64,000 nucleotides of DNA from Chelativorans sp. YIM 93263 (GTDB taxonomy: Bacteria; Pseudomonadota; Alphaproteobacteria; Rhizobiales; Rhizobiaceae): positions 248,001 through 312,000 of the forward strand of contig NZ_JAKCWP010000003.1 in NCBI RefSeq assembly GCF_028767125.1. Direction: 5' to 3'. Below the pieces are notes generated by a model that was not told where the DNA came from, made no database searches, and worked only from the letters and a program-made list of their open reading frames with translations. The stretch's first letter is position 1; every line of letters begins with the position of its first letter. A program made the translations under genes and the position numbers. Positions 1-9,295 of this stretch are shown in pieces.

Positions 1-701
1 ATCTCCTCAACGTCGTGACCGTCACACGCCAACATCTGCCAACCCGCTGCTTCGAAGCGACCATGCGTGTCTTCCGTGAAGGCTTTGGCCGTATCACCGT
101 CGATCGATATCCCGTTGTCATCATACATGACGATCAGCTTTCCGAGCCTGTGGTGCCCCGCGAGGCTAATCGCCTCCTGGCTGATGCCCTCCATGAGGCA
201 TCCATCACCGCAAAAGACCCAGGTGCGATGATCGACGATTTCATCACCGAACTGCGATGCAAGCGAGCGTTCGGCCATTGCCATGCCGACCGCGCCGGCT
301 AGGCCCTGCCCCAGCGGTCCCGTTGTGATGTCCACGCCGGTGGCGTGACCGTATTCAGGATGTCCGGCCGTCTTTGAACCCCATTGGCGGAACGCCTCGA
401 GTTCCCCGAGCGGCATATCTTCGAACCCGGTCAGATAAAGCAGACTGTAAAGCAGCATCGAGCCATGACCGTTCGAGAGCACGAAGCGGTCGCGGTCCGG
501 CCAATCGGGCCGAGAGGCATCGAACTTCAAGTGCCTGGTCCAAAGAACGGTCGCGGCTTCGGCCAGCCCCATCGGAGCGCCGGGATGACCGGACTGGGCC
601 GCTTCAACGGCATCGATCGACAGAGCGCGTATGCAATTGGCAAGCGCGAATTGCCCGGCGTTGCTGCTGGCCCGAGCGAGCGCGCGGCTATGTTCGGTCA
701 T
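1..701 (-). CDS. tkt: transketolase, N-terminal part (cut by window edge)
   Basis: The gene runs off the left edge, so about 233 residues are visible. Transketolase moves two-carbon ketol units between sugar phosphates with thiamine diphosphate in the cytosol. Seen directly: SGHPGAPMG near residue 38, then SNGHGSM, then the cofactor-binding [10 protein letters not shown] and [10 protein letters not shown], in the order of full-length TktA-type enzymes. The ATG is preceded by GGGGAG seven bases upstream. It is divergent from eryR across 145 bp. Erythritol breakdown ends at D-erythrose 4-phosphate, a transketolase substrate, so a dedicated isozyme is plausible (inference). A split two-subunit transketolase cannot be excluded because the C-terminal half is not visible. 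Confidence 0.93.
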   Translation of the reverse strand, partial: MTEHSRALARASSNAGQFALANCIRALSIDAVEAAQSGHPGAPMGLAEAATVLWTRHLKFDASRPDWPDRDRFVLSNGHGSMLLYSLLYLTGFEDMPLGELEAFRQWGSKTAGHPEYGHATGVDITTGPLGQGLAGAVGMAMAERSLASQFGDEIVDHRTWVFCGDGCLMEGISQEAISLAGHHRLGKLIVMYDDNGISIDGDTAKAFTEDTHGRFEAAGWQMLACDGHDVEE

Positions 702-846
702 TATCTATCTCCCCAAACAATTTGTGCCAATGTTAAGGAGTTATGATAAAAACCACAATATCAAATCGCAAAATCACACGCGATATGTTGCATCTCACGT
801 TCTCAGTGTTATATCTTATGTACCGGAATGCGGAAAGGCGCTGCGA

Positions 847-1614
847 GTGAAACCGGAAGATCGTCGGCACGATATCGTGGAAATGCTGGTCGAGGTGGGG
901 TCTGCCTCTCTGGAGGAGTTGTCCCAGCGCTTTGGTGTTTCCAAGATGACGATCCATCGGGACCTCGACGAGCTCGAGCAGGAGGGGCTTCTGCGCAAGA
1001 TGCGCGGCGGCGCGACCATCGAAGCGAGCGGACAGTTCGAAAGCGATTTCCGTTACCGCGCCCGTATGGCGGCAGAAGAAAAGAGGCGGATTGCATATCG
1101 GGCGGCGCAGTTTCTTGAGCCGGGCATGAGCGTGATGGTCGATGATGGCTCGACTTCGCAAAACCTCGTGCCCTTTCTCGTCGAAAAGCGCCCTCTTTCG
1201 GTCATCACCAACAACCTTGCGGTCATCGGCGGGCTATCCGGCGTTTCGGGAATAGAGTTAATCACGCTCGGCGGCACATATTCCCGCAAGTTCAACGGCT
1301 TTTTCGGTGTACTGACCCTTTCGGCGCTGGAAAACCTGCGCGCGGATGTCGTGCTCCTGTCGAGCTCCGCCATCGACGGCCGGACAGCATTTCACCAGGA
1401 CCAGGAAGTGCTCGAGGTAAAACGCAGGATGATCGCCTCCTCGGCGCGCCGTTATCTCATGGTCGATCATGAAAAGTTCGGGCGCACCGCGCTTCACCTG
1501 ATGTCCAACCTGGATGTCTTCGACGGCGTCGTGACGACGCGGGCTCTGCCCGAAGCAAAAGCTCGGGCGCTCATGGACCAGGGTATCAAACTTTATTTCG
1601 CGGAAGAGGAGTAA
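847..1614 (+). CDS. eryR: DeoR-family transcriptional regulator of the ery isomerase operon (EryR-like)
   Basis: 255 residues, typical for DeoR regulators. An N-terminal winged helix-turn-helix (LEELSQRFGVSKMTIHRDL, about residues 19-37) is followed by a sugar-phosphate-sensing domain with the DDGSTSQNL segment. I chose GTG at 847: it sits after a GGAAAGG Shine-Dalgarno-like stretch, begins the normal DeoR N-terminus, and longer starts would run back into the transketolase promoter and gene. Two bases separate it from eryH, so eryR-eryH-eryI is one operon. Brucella has the same order (eryR, tpiA2/eryH, rpiB/eryI). It probably controls this operon in response to a tetrose phosphate (inference). 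Confidence 0.9.
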   Translation: MKPEDRRHDIVEMLVEVGSASLEELSQRFGVSKMTIHRDLDELEQEGLLRKMRGGATIEASGQFESDFRYRARMAAEEKRRIAYRAAQFLEPGMSVMVDDGSTSQNLVPFLVEKRPLSVITNNLAVIGGLSGVSGIELITLGGTYSRKFNGFFGVLTLSALENLRADVVLLSSSAIDGRTAFHQDQEVLEVKRRMIASSARRYLMVDHEKFGRTALHLMSNLDVFDGVVTTRALPEAKARALMDQGIKLYFAEEE

Positions 1615-1616
1615 GC

Positions 1617-2381
1617 ATGTCGGAGTCGCCTCAGGCTTGGATCGGCACAAGCTGGAAAATGACAAAAACCCTGCACGCGGCGATGGCATTTGCCGAAAGC
1701 GTACGCCGAGTCGCACGCGATCCGCGCATACAGCGTTTTGTAATTCCGCCTTTCACTGCCGTACGTGAAGTTAAAGCAGCTCTTGCCGAAACCGACTTCA
1801 AGGTCGGCGCTCAGAATATGCATTGGGCCGAGTCCGGCGCCTGGACGGGTGAAATATCGGCCGGGATGCTGACGGATTGCGGCCTGGACATGGTGGAACT
1901 CGGGCACTCGGAGCGGCGAGCACATTTCGGCGAAACGAATGAGACTGTGGGTCTTAAAACCGAGGCCGCGGTGAAGCACGGGCTCATCCCCCTCGTTTGC
2001 ATCGGCGAAACGGCCGAAGACAAGGAGGCCGGTCGGGCGGATACGGTTTTGAAAGCCCAGATCGAAGCAGCGCTGGGCCGGCTCGATGACGAACAGAAGG
2101 CCAAACCCGTTTTGCTGGCTTATGAGCCGGTCTGGGCGATTGGCGAGCACGGAACGCCGGCCTCGCCCGATTACGCAGACGAGCGGCATGCGCTCATCAT
2201 CGAGGTAGCGGAAACCGTCATGGGGAGACCTCTGCCGTGTCTCTATGGCGGCGGGGTAAACCTCGAAAACTGCAGTGAGCTCATCACTCAGAAACACATC
2301 GACGGGCTTTTCATCGGGCGCTCCGCCTGGACCGCCGAGGGTTACCTCGCGATTCTGGAACGTTGCGCCCGGATTATCTAA
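1617..2381 (+). CDS. eryH: triosephosphate isomerase-family tetrulose-phosphate isomerase EryH
   Basis: 254 residues, TIM-barrel isomerase. The three catalytic residues of triosephosphate isomerases are present: Lys14 (in GTSWK), His97 (ELGHSERR) and Glu170 (AYEPVW), as is the C-terminal GGGV phosphate loop. In Brucella the homologue between eryR and rpiB is EryH, one of three isomerases turning tetrulose phosphate into D-erythrose 4-phosphate (established for Brucella abortus). The N-terminus differs from housekeeping TpiA ([12 protein letters not shown]-like rather than the usual GNWK), and the position between eryR and eryI makes EryH the better call than glycolytic TpiA. Specificity here is inferred. 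Confidence 0.9.
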   Translation: MSESPQAWIGTSWKMTKTLHAAMAFAESVRRVARDPRIQRFVIPPFTAVREVKAALAETDFKVGAQNMHWAESGAWTGEISAGMLTDCGLDMVELGHSERRAHFGETNETVGLKTEAAVKHGLIPLVCIGETAEDKEAGRADTVLKAQIEAALGRLDDEQKAKPVLLAYEPVWAIGEHGTPASPDYADERHALIIEVAETVMGRPLPCLYGGGVNLENCSELITQKHIDGLFIGRSAWTAEGYLAILERCARII

Positions 2382-2394
2382 GAAGGACATGACC

Positions 2395-2859
2395 ATGAAG
2401 ATTGCAATCGCAGGAGACAGCGCGGGCGCTCCGCTCGCCAAGACCATTGCCGATCACCTGTCCAACAAGGACACGTATGAGGTTTTCGAAGTAAGCAACC
2501 CGCCTTCGGACGAGAAGGAGTATTACGCCAACCTTTCGGATCGTGTCTGTCAGGGCGTTCTGGACGGCACGTATGATCGGGCTATCCTGTGCTGCGGAAC
2601 CGGTATCGGGGTTTGCCTGTCGGCCAACAAAGTGCCAGGCATCCGGGCGGCACAAACTCACGACACCTACTCGGCGGAGCGGGCGGCGCTTTCAAACAAC
2701 GCACAGGTCATCACCATGGGCTCCCGCGTCATCGGCCCGGAACTCGCCAAGTCCATCGCCGATGCCTATCTCGCCTGCACATACGATCCAAACGGTCGCT
2801 CTGCCGATAACGTGAAGGCAATCGACGCGCTCGACGCGAAGTATAACCAACGCGCCTGA
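2395..2859 (+). CDS. eryI: RpiB-family D-erythrose-4-phosphate isomerase EryI
   Basis: 154 residues, LacA/RpiB family. The active-site Cys67 and the phosphate loop GTGIG (68-72) are visible. I chose ATG 2395 over ATG 2389 because AGAAGG (2381-2386) is 8 bases from the first and only 2 from the second, and because MKIAIAGD is the usual start. In Brucella EryI makes D-erythrose 4-phosphate, which enters the pentose phosphate pathway. It closes the eryR-eryH-eryI operon and is followed by a clear intrinsic terminator. Generic annotation would call it ribose-5-phosphate isomerase B; context argues for the tetrose enzyme. Confidence 0.9.
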   Translation: MKIAIAGDSAGAPLAKTIADHLSNKDTYEVFEVSNPPSDEKEYYANLSDRVCQGVLDGTYDRAILCCGTGIGVCLSANKVPGIRAAQTHDTYSAERAALSNNAQVITMGSRVIGPELAKSIADAYLACTYDPNGRSADNVKAIDALDAKYNQRA

Positions 2860-2884
2860 ACGGATGTGGAGTGACGGCAAACGC

Positions 2885-2913
2885 GGCGCGGTCTCACGGC
2901 CGCGCCTTTTTTT
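2885..2913 (+). terminator. intrinsic terminator of the eryR-H-I operon
   Basis: Perfect 7-bp stem GGCGCGG / CCGCGCC (2885-2891 with 2900-2906), 8-base loop, then seven T residues (2907-2913). It lies 26 bases after the eryI stop and just before the end of the convergent dehydrogenase gene. Confidence 0.9.
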
Positions 2914-2916
2914 CAT

Positions 2917-4584
2917 TTATAGCGGCGAGAGATTGCGCGTACGCAGCGTATCAAGCGTTTCCTCCAACTCCGCTCGCCGGCGTGGCTCCGACCAACCGAG
3001 GACGAGCCCTGCAATCTGTGAAATGCTTTCCAGGTCACGCGTTGTAAGCCGCCCCGTTACCGCGAGTGTCGTGCGGCGAAAGACAATGTCGGCGAGATGG
3101 ACAACCGCCTCGTTCTGCGCGATCCAGGCTATCTCGGAGTGGCTTACATCGGGCGTATCCTCCAGGAATCTCAGCGCTGGAGCAGCCGCCTCTTCCCGAA
3201 GAATCTGCGCGGCAGTGGTGCCGTAGCGTTGGAGCAGCGTTTCGACACGTTCTTCCGATACCCCGATTTTACCGGCAAGCGTGGCCACCAGATGCCGGCG
3301 ATCCACCTCCGACATGGGATATTCACGCCCGCCACCGATGGGAAGCTCACGGGTGGAGATCCGGCGTTTGCGGCCGAGACGCTCCAGAACCGAATCCGCC
3401 ACTTCCTCGGCAAATCCGCGAAACGTCGTCCATTTGCCGCCGACCAGTGAGAAAACCGGAAAGGAGCGGTCGCGTTCCGGTTCCGCAACGGGCGCGGAAT
3501 GATCGCGGCTGATCAGCCCCGGTGCCGCGCTGTCCGAAGCCGGCAGCGGACGTATCCCGCTATAGGCGTACACGATCTGGGAGCGCTCGAAGGTCAGGCC
3601 GGGCAGCAGTCCGCGCAAACTTTCGAGGAAGTACTCAACCTCGTCATCCTCACACCGGACATTGTCAGGATCGTCGGCGGGAATATCGGTCGAGCCGACC
3701 AGAACGCGGCCAAGATATTCGTAAACCAGACAAATACGGCCATCATCCGCCTCGAAGTAGATCATGCGGCCGGCGAGCTGGCGCACGAGCGCATCGTGAT
3801 CCAGAATGATGTGAGATCCCTTGGTCCCGCCGATAAGCTTGCCGGAGATGCCGAGAAGGCGATTGACCCGATCAATCCATGGTCCTGCCGCGTTGGCGAC
3901 CAATCTCGCCCTGACGGATCGGGTTACTTTATCCGGTCCCGCAAACGCCAGCACTCCGTCCTTCTGCCCCTGAAGGCTTGTGGCATTCCAGGCTTCCGAC
4001 TGCGGGTTCGCCGCAAGGCCGTCGCGGATCAGCTCCCAAACCAGGCGCTCCGGTGCGATCACCTTTGCGTCGTAATAGTTGCCGGCGGCCACGATGCGCG
4101 GCGTCAAGGCAGGCAGTTTCTTCAGCGCGTCCACCCGCCTCCAGAGACGGTGGCGCGGCATCATCTTGCCTCGGCTGCCGTAGAAATCATAAAGCGCAAG
4201 CCCGACTTTTACGAGTGCAACACCCCGGCTGCGCGGCGCGGTCTTCGACCCGAAGAATGTGCGCAACGCAGCGCCTATTCCCTTCGTCCAGGAGAAGATG
4301 GGGATGACCGTTGGCAGCGGCCGAACCAGATGCGGGGCGTTGCGGAGCAGTAGATTGCGCTCGAGTGTCGATTGGGCCACCAGACCGAACTCGCCTGTTT
4401 CCAGGTATTTGAGGCCGCCATGAATGAGGCGCGAGGGCGCAGCGCTCGTCCCGGAACCGAAATCATTTTTGTCAACCAGCAGGCAATTGATGCCCTGTTC
4501 GCAGAGATCGCGAAACAGCCCGGCACCATTGATGCCGCCCCCGAGAATGACGACGTCGAACGACCGGATATCGGAATTGCTCAT
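2917..4584 (-). CDS. GlpD-like FAD-dependent polyol-phosphate dehydrogenase (second copy in locus)
   Basis: 555 residues, glycerol-3-phosphate dehydrogenase (GlpD/EryB) family, a membrane-associated FAD enzyme oxidising polyol phosphates to ketose phosphates. Visible: the dinucleotide-binding GGGINGAG (about residues 15-22), SRLIHGGLKYLE, the substrate-side NAAGPW, and GGKWTTFRG near residue 390. It overlaps the upstream kinase gene by 4 bases (ATGA), so the two are translationally coupled. The kinase/dehydrogenase pair repeats the eryA-eryB logic but is clearly a different pair. Substrate unknown: another tetritol or pentitol phosphate is the reasonable guess. It could also simply be GlpD, but no typical glycerol kinase or facilitator is beside it. 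Confidence 0.88.
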   Translation of the reverse strand: MSNSDIRSFDVVILGGGINGAGLFRDLCEQGINCLLVDKNDFGSGTSAAPSRLIHGGLKYLETGEFGLVAQSTLERNLLLRNAPHLVRPLPTVIPIFSWTKGIGAALRTFFGSKTAPRSRGVALVKVGLALYDFYGSRGKMMPRHRLWRRVDALKKLPALTPRIVAAGNYYDAKVIAPERLVWELIRDGLAANPQSEAWNATSLQGQKDGVLAFAGPDKVTRSVRARLVANAAGPWIDRVNRLLGISGKLIGGTKGSHIILDHDALVRQLAGRMIYFEADDGRICLVYEYLGRVLVGSTDIPADDPDNVRCEDDEVEYFLESLRGLLPGLTFERSQIVYAYSGIRPLPASDSAAPGLISRDHSAPVAEPERDRSFPVFSLVGGKWTTFRGFAEEVADSVLERLGRKRRISTRELPIGGGREYPMSEVDRRHLVATLAGKIGVSEERVETLLQRYGTTAAQILREEAAAPALRFLEDTPDVSHSEIAWIAQNEAVVHLADIVFRRTTLAVTGRLTTRDLESISQIAGLVLGWSEPRRRAELEETLDTLRTRNLSPL

Positions 4585-6101
4585 TGTGCGAGTGTCTCCG
4601 ATCCAAGCGACTCAAGCTTTTTCCAGATCGGCCGAAGAGCGTCGACCGCTTCGAGATAGACACGATAACGGCGATCGTATTCCGCATTGCGGTCCATGTC
4701 GGGCTCGTAACATTGCGTCAGCGCATCGATATCGCGCGGATCGTCAAAGGGCGTTTCGAACATACCCACAGCCGCACCTGCGCAGAGAGCAGCGCCCCAT
4801 GCGGCCGCCTCCCCCGTTTCACTCGTGGAAACAGGCATTCCGAGCACGTCAGCCATCATCTGCGCGAAATCCGGATTGCGCGACACCCCGCCGGTCAAGC
4901 GCGCAGCATGGAACTGAAAGCCTTCCCCCAACGCGTCCACGTGGTAACGGTGATTGAAGGCAATCCCTTCCAGAACCGCACGCAGCAGCTCGCCACGGTC
5001 TTGCCAGGCGTGCAGACCGAGGAAAGCAGCGCTGGCACCGGTTGCGTGCGGCGAGCCGAAAAGGAACGGGTGAAACAGCACGGTTGAATGCCGCTTCATG
5101 GCCTCACGAATTTCCGGTCCGATTCTTTCATGTATGGAAGCCTCTTCGCTCTCTGCCTCGCCACGGCAGAGCGTCTCCAGAAACCAATCGTAATTTGTGG
5201 TCGAGGCCGGAGAGATCGACATGCTGTTCCAGGTGCCGGGCAGAATGCCGCTGCGGCAGAACCAGCGCGGATCGGTGTTGGGGCTATCCGACACGATCTC
5301 ATTGATCGAGTAGGTCCCTGCCACCAAATCCACCACTCCCGCGCGATGGCCGCCGATACCGAGTGCGGAAGCGGTAACATCGTGCAGCCCTGCCGCCACG
5401 GGCGTGCCTGATTCGAGCCCAGTCTGTTTTGCCACAGCTTCCGTCACGTGGCCGATGATGGACGCCGGCGGCTCAATGGAAGGCAGAGTCTGCGATAAAG
5501 CGCCAAGACCGAACAGCTCCAATGAATCGCTTGTATATTCCTGCGTTCTCAAATCCGTGAAGGCCGTGCTGCCTTCGGTGCGATCCGTACCGACGGTGCC
5601 AGTGAGACAAAAACGCAGCCAATCTTTGCAGGCCAGGATATGAGCGATCCGCTCGAAGCGAACCGGTTCCTCCCGGGCAATCCAGGCCAGCAAGGCTGAA
5701 GGCGCGGCAGCATGGGGCGTCTGGCCGGTCAGCGCGAGCGCACGCTCAAACAGGTCCGTCCGCGACCATTCGGAAACGATGCCTTCGGCGCGGCTGTCGA
5801 GAGACAGAATTCCCGGTCCTAATGGTCTGCGTTCCGCATCGAGCAGATAAATGCCGTCCCCGTGCGCGGTCGCGGCAATAGCGGCAATGTCGCTCGGCGG
5901 ACGTCCGCTTCTCTCGATCACTTCAGCAATCGCCTCGGCCGTTGCCGCCCAGAGGTTATCCATGTCACGCTCGACATGCCGTGGCCGAGGAATGTCCTGC
6001 GGCACCCGTCGCCGGGCAACGGCGATCTCGGTGCCATCGGTATCGAAAAGCACAGCTTTCGTGACCGTGAGTCCGCTATCTAATCCAAGCAGGCTGGGCA
6101 T
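4581..6101 (-). CDS. FGGY-family carbohydrate kinase (second copy in locus)
   Basis: 506 residues, FGGY sugar/polyol kinase. The N-terminal ATPase-fold segment LGLDSGLTVTKAVLFD (residues 4-19), the middle HDVTASALGIGG segment and the C-terminal LTGGVSRNPDFAQMMADVLG signature are visible. It likely phosphorylates a polyol or ketose in the cytosol, and the product would be oxidised by the coupled GlpD-like enzyme. It is distinct in sequence from EryA in this window, so it is a paralogue rather than a recent copy. It lies 72 bases downstream of a DeoR regulator on the same strand. Substrate cannot be read from sequence; threitol, xylitol or arabitol are candidates. Confidence 0.88.
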   Translation of the reverse strand: MPSLLGLDSGLTVTKAVLFDTDGTEIAVARRRVPQDIPRPRHVERDMDNLWAATAEAIAEVIERSGRPPSDIAAIAATAHGDGIYLLDAERRPLGPGILSLDSRAEGIVSEWSRTDLFERALALTGQTPHAAAPSALLAWIAREEPVRFERIAHILACKDWLRFCLTGTVGTDRTEGSTAFTDLRTQEYTSDSLELFGLGALSQTLPSIEPPASIIGHVTEAVAKQTGLESGTPVAAGLHDVTASALGIGGHRAGVVDLVAGTYSINEIVSDSPNTDPRWFCRSGILPGTWNSMSISPASTTNYDWFLETLCRGEAESEEASIHERIGPEIREAMKRHSTVLFHPFLFGSPHATGASAAFLGLHAWQDRGELLRAVLEGIAFNHRYHVDALGEGFQFHAARLTGGVSRNPDFAQMMADVLGMPVSTSETGEAAAWGAALCAGAAVGMFETPFDDPRDIDALTQCYEPDMDRNAEYDRRYRVYLEAVDALRPIWKKLESLGSETLAQ

Positions 6102-6173
6102 GCCCTGCTCCTTCGTCAGATCGTTTCGGAATGACAGCCCGGCTCACCACCGCGCTGCGCGTGCGGAAGGTCG

Positions 6174-7016
6174 TTACTGAGTGACTGAGGCGACGATGAC
6201 GTTGACACCTTTTGCGCGCATCCGGTCGAGATGTCGCTCCGGCGTCCTGTCATCCACGATCACCGCATCGAACTCATCCAGAGAAGCCATGCCGTAAAGC
6301 GCACGCCGCTCGAATTTAGAATGGTCGGCGAGAAGAATGCGCTTGGCAGAAGAATCGAACATCGCGCGTTTGGTATCGACCATTTCGGGGGACTGATGAA
6401 AAACGATATCGTCTGTGATTGCAGCCATGGAGAGGAAGAGTGTGTCGGCCCGTAGCTGCGAAATCTCGTTCGTAGTCATGCGACCAATGAAAGCATTGCA
6501 CCAATTGTGGAATTGGCCTCCGAGGCCGAGGAGCGAAAGATCGCGCGTCCCCTTGAGTTCATTCATGAGCGTGAGCGAGTTTGTGATCACCGTTAGGGGA
6601 GTTTTTTCCGGGATTAGGCTGGCGATCTGGAGGACCGAGGTCGAATCGTCCATGAAAATCGCCTGGCCGGACTCGACAAATTCGAATGCCGCCGCCGCCA
6701 TAGCGGCCTTTTCCGCGGATTGACGCACAGAACGATAAACGTCGCTAGCCTCGATGAGACTTGTTGGAGCCGCTGATACCAGGCCCCGCATTTTCCGTAG
6801 CAAACCGCGATCAACAAGGTCGTCCAGATCCCTATGCGCGGTCATCAGGCTAATGCCAAAACGCTCCGTCAGATCCTCGATGCGCATAGATCCCTCGGCC
6901 ATGACTGTCTCGGCGATCGTCTGTCGGCGAGCCAACTGACGCGCCTGCCGGGAATCGCTCGGCACCTCCTCGGCCATAAGCCGGTTCATTGCGGGGAGTG
7001 CACTATTCTCGTTCAT
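6174..7016 (-). CDS. DeoR-family transcriptional regulator
   Basis: 280 residues from ATG 7016; reading further upstream would run into the hairpin behind eryG and adds non-family sequence. The winged helix-turn-helix is IEDLTERFGISLMTAHRDLD (about residues 43-62), followed by a sensor domain with MDDSTSVLQIA. No strong Shine-Dalgarno is visible for this start, so the exact start is uncertain (ATG 6986 is an alternative). It sits between eryG and the second kinase/dehydrogenase pair, all on the minus strand, and most likely regulates that pair (inference). It is related to, but clearly diverged from, EryR. Confidence 0.85.
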   Translation of the reverse strand: MNENSALPAMNRLMAEEVPSDSRQARQLARRQTIAETVMAEGSMRIEDLTERFGISLMTAHRDLDDLVDRGLLRKMRGLVSAAPTSLIEASDVYRSVRQSAEKAAMAAAAFEFVESGQAIFMDDSTSVLQIASLIPEKTPLTVITNSLTLMNELKGTRDLSLLGLGGQFHNWCNAFIGRMTTNEISQLRADTLFLSMAAITDDIVFHQSPEMVDTKRAMFDSSAKRILLADHSKFERRALYGMASLDEFDAVIVDDRTPERHLDRMRAKGVNVIVASVTQ

Positions 7017-7112
7017 CAGACACAACCGCGATGAGAAAAGATTCGCACGGTAGCAGCGATGTACCCCGCCTGAATGGAACAGTAAACTGCCACATACGAG
7101 CCGTTGTCTTGA

Positions 7113-7146
7113 CTGCCCCGGCAGGTAGCGGAACTTGCCGGGGCAG
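7113..7146 (-). terminator. strong hairpin between eryG and the DeoR gene
   Basis: An 11-bp perfect stem (CTGCCCCGGCA with TGCCGGGGCAG) around a 12-base loop, 29 bases after the eryG stop. There is no T-run on either side, so it may be a weak terminator or a 3' stabiliser of the transporter mRNA rather than a full stop. Confidence 0.55.
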
Positions 7147-7174
7147 CGGTGCAATCGCTTGCGAAAGCCCGCGC

Positions 7175-8140
7175 TTAGTTGCTCATGCTTGCCAGCGTGA
7201 ACGGCGCGACGTACTGATCGACGTTATCCGGCGTGATGAGCACGCAGTCGAAAAGCTGTTTCTCTTGCTCGACCTGGGGCTCGCCATTCTTGATGTAATA
7301 GTCGGCCTGCCGAACCGCTTCCTCGGCGAAGACGGCAACCGGCTGAAGAACCGAATATGCCATTTCGCCGGCCTTGATGGCCTCTACGGCATCGGGCGAT
7401 CCGTCGAAGCCGCCGACAACAACATTGTCGAGCATGTCCGCCTCTTTCAACGCGGCAATCGCACCCAGGGCCATCTCGTCATTGCCGCTGATAACGGCAT
7501 CAATCTCAGGATTCGCCTGGATGATCGATTGCATTTTGTTGTTGCCCTGAGTGCGGTCCCAGTTGGCCACTTCCTCGGCAACCTTCTCAAGGCCCGGATA
7601 CTGGCTGAGAACGGTTTCGTAGCCGTTCGAGCGCGTCGCCGCATTGTTGTCGGCAGGGTTGCCGAAGAACTCGACGTATTTAGCCTCGTCGCCGACAACC
7701 TCGACCCACTGCTGAGCGCCGAGCGCCGCGCCCTGTGCGTTGTTCGAAACGAGCTGTGCAACGGCCAGCCCACTCTGATTGATCTCAGCGTTCACGAGGA
7801 AAACCGGGATGTCCGCCTCAACAGCTTTGCGAACTGCACCGACCGATCCGTCGGCATTGGCCGGGTCCAGAATGATGGCCTTCGCCTGATTGGTGATGGC
7901 GGTGTCGATCAACTGGCTCTCGGTGTTAGTGTCACCCTTGTGAGCGCTTACATTCGCTTCATAGCCGAGTTCCTCGGCCGTCTTCCTGGCGACTTCACCC
8001 TCTGTGTACCAGTAGGGATTGGACGGATCGGTGACGATGATTGAAATCAGCCCCTGATCCTGCGCCCAAGCGCTTCCGGAGAAAAATGGGGTCGCTGCGA
8101 GGACGGCCCCGAACAACAAAGTAGCTCTTCTGGTAAGCAT
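7175..8140 (-). CDS. eryG: sugar/polyol ABC transporter periplasmic binding protein (EryG-like)
   Basis: 321 residues, RbsB-type (periplasmic binding protein type 1) protein that captures substrate in the periplasm. A signal peptide (RR near residues 4-5, hydrophobic stretch, SAWA/Q cleavage near residue 26) is visible, then ISIIVTDPSNPYW and ISGNDEMALGAIAAL, both typical of this family. ATG 8140 is preferred over GTG 8152 because GGGAG lies 11 bases before the ATG but overlaps the GTG. It is the last gene of the DUF2291-eryE-eryF-eryG transporter group. Rhizobium and Brucella carry an equivalent erythritol transporter next to eryABCD. Confidence 0.88.
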   Translation of the reverse strand: MLTRRATLLFGAVLAATPFFSGSAWAQDQGLISIIVTDPSNPYWYTEGEVARKTAEELGYEANVSAHKGDTNTESQLIDTAITNQAKAIILDPANADGSVGAVRKAVEADIPVFLVNAEINQSGLAVAQLVSNNAQGAALGAQQWVEVVGDEAKYVEFFGNPADNNAATRSNGYETVLSQYPGLEKVAEEVANWDRTQGNNKMQSIIQANPEIDAVISGNDEMALGAIAALKEADMLDNVVVGGFDGSPDAVEAIKAGEMAYSVLQPVAVFAEEAVRQADYYIKNGEPQVEQEKQLFDCVLITPDNVDQYVAPFTLASMSN

Positions 8141-8200
8141 GGTTGGTCTCACTCCCTTTGGTTGAAAAAGCCGGCTATCCGGCGGACTTCCGCAATCGGA

Positions 8201-9295
8201 TCACTCGGAAGCTGTCCCTTTTTGCGGAGAACTCAGTTTGGCGGGGCCTTTACGGCGTCCGCCTCGGTACTGAATGGAGTTGAGCAGAACCGCCAGCACT
8301 ATGACTGCGCCGGTGAAAACCGTCTGCCAGTACGAAGACACCCCGATGATGACGAGGCCGTCAGACAGAAAGCCGATCACGAATGCGCCTAGAAGGGTGC
8401 CGCGTACCGTGCCCCGGCCGCCCGTCAACGCTGCGCCGCCGATCACCACGGCTGCGATGGCAGTTAGCTCGTATGTTTCGCCCGCAGTCGGACCGGCGGA
8501 AGTCAACTGGGAGCTCAGGACGAGACCCGCAATGGCCGAACAAATGCCGGATAGAATGTAGACGGTGACTTTCACGCGCTTAACCTGAACGCCGGAGAGC
8601 TCAGCCGCGCGCTCGTTACCCCCCGTAGAATAAATCCAGCGGCCCAGGGCGCTGCGGTTGAGCATGAGGCTGCAAGCGATTGCCACGAGAGCCAGGACGA
8701 TCACTCCGATGGGTACGCCGAGAAGACGATTGAATCCGAGCCATTCAAATCCTGTATTGCCGAGCTCCGGGCTCCCATCCAGATTGTTGTAGGTCAGCCC
8801 GTTGGTCATCAGCAGCGCGACGCCGCGCGCCACATAGAGAAGGCCAAGAGTGGCGACGAAGGCGGGCACCTTGAAAAAGGCCACCAAAACGCCGTTTATC
8901 AATCCAACGAACGCTCCAACCCCGCAGGTCAGGATCACCACGACCCAGACTGGCGGATAGAGAACGACGCCGAACATTTCCAAAGACACACCCTGCATCA
9001 GGAATCCGGCAACAACACCGGAAAGCGCCAGGGTCGAGCCGACCGACAGATCGATTCCGCCTGTGAGGATAACGAGCATCATGCCAAGCGCCAGCAGGCC
9101 GAATATGGCCACGTGCGAGGACATGATGAGAAAATTGTTGAGCGAGAAGTAGACCGGCGAAAGCAAAGAAAACGCGATTATTATCGCGATCAGCGCAAAG
9201 AAAGCCCGCCCCTCCAGAAGCAGTTTCACCAGGTCGAAATCAGCGCTCGCGACGTCGCCTTGAGCCTGGTTCGGAGCTGTTGTTGTGTCGCTCAT
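8201..9295 (-). CDS. eryF: sugar/polyol ABC transporter permease (EryF-like)
   Basis: 364 residues, AraH/RbsC-type inner-membrane permease with eight to ten hydrophobic segments, including GLLALGMMLVILTGGIDLS, the family's hallmark segment, and the C-terminal GRGTVRGTLLGAFVIG. The N-terminus is a soluble stretch of about 30 residues. Start ATG 9295 overlaps the eryE stop by 4 bases (ATGA), so translation is coupled; a longer reading frame would run deep into eryE. It should form the membrane channel with EryE as ATPase and EryG as receptor. Confidence 0.9.
   Translation of the reverse strand: MSDTTTAPNQAQGDVASADFDLVKLLLEGRAFFALIAIIIAFSLLSPVYFSLNNFLIMSSHVAIFGLLALGMMLVILTGGIDLSVGSTLALSGVVAGFLMQGVSLEMFGVVLYPPVWVVVILTCGVGAFVGLINGVLVAFFKVPAFVATLGLLYVARGVALLMTNGLTYNNLDGSPELGNTGFEWLGFNRLLGVPIGVIVLALVAIACSLMLNRSALGRWIYSTGGNERAAELSGVQVKRVKVTVYILSGICSAIAGLVLSSQLTSAGPTAGETYELTAIAAVVIGGAALTGGRGTVRGTLLGAFVIGFLSDGLVIIGVSSYWQTVFTGAVIVLAVLLNSIQYRGGRRKGPAKLSSPQKGTASE

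Noticed and set aside
631-846. Longer start for the EryR gene
   Set aside because: It would extend through the divergent promoter into the transketolase gene and adds sequence unlike DeoR proteins.
1617-2381. Housekeeping triosephosphate isomerase
   Set aside because: Active-site residues fit TpiA too, but the place between eryR and eryI and the unusual N-terminal sequence favour EryH.
7017-7154. Longer start for the second DeoR gene
   Set aside because: It would run through the hairpin behind eryG and adds non-family residues.
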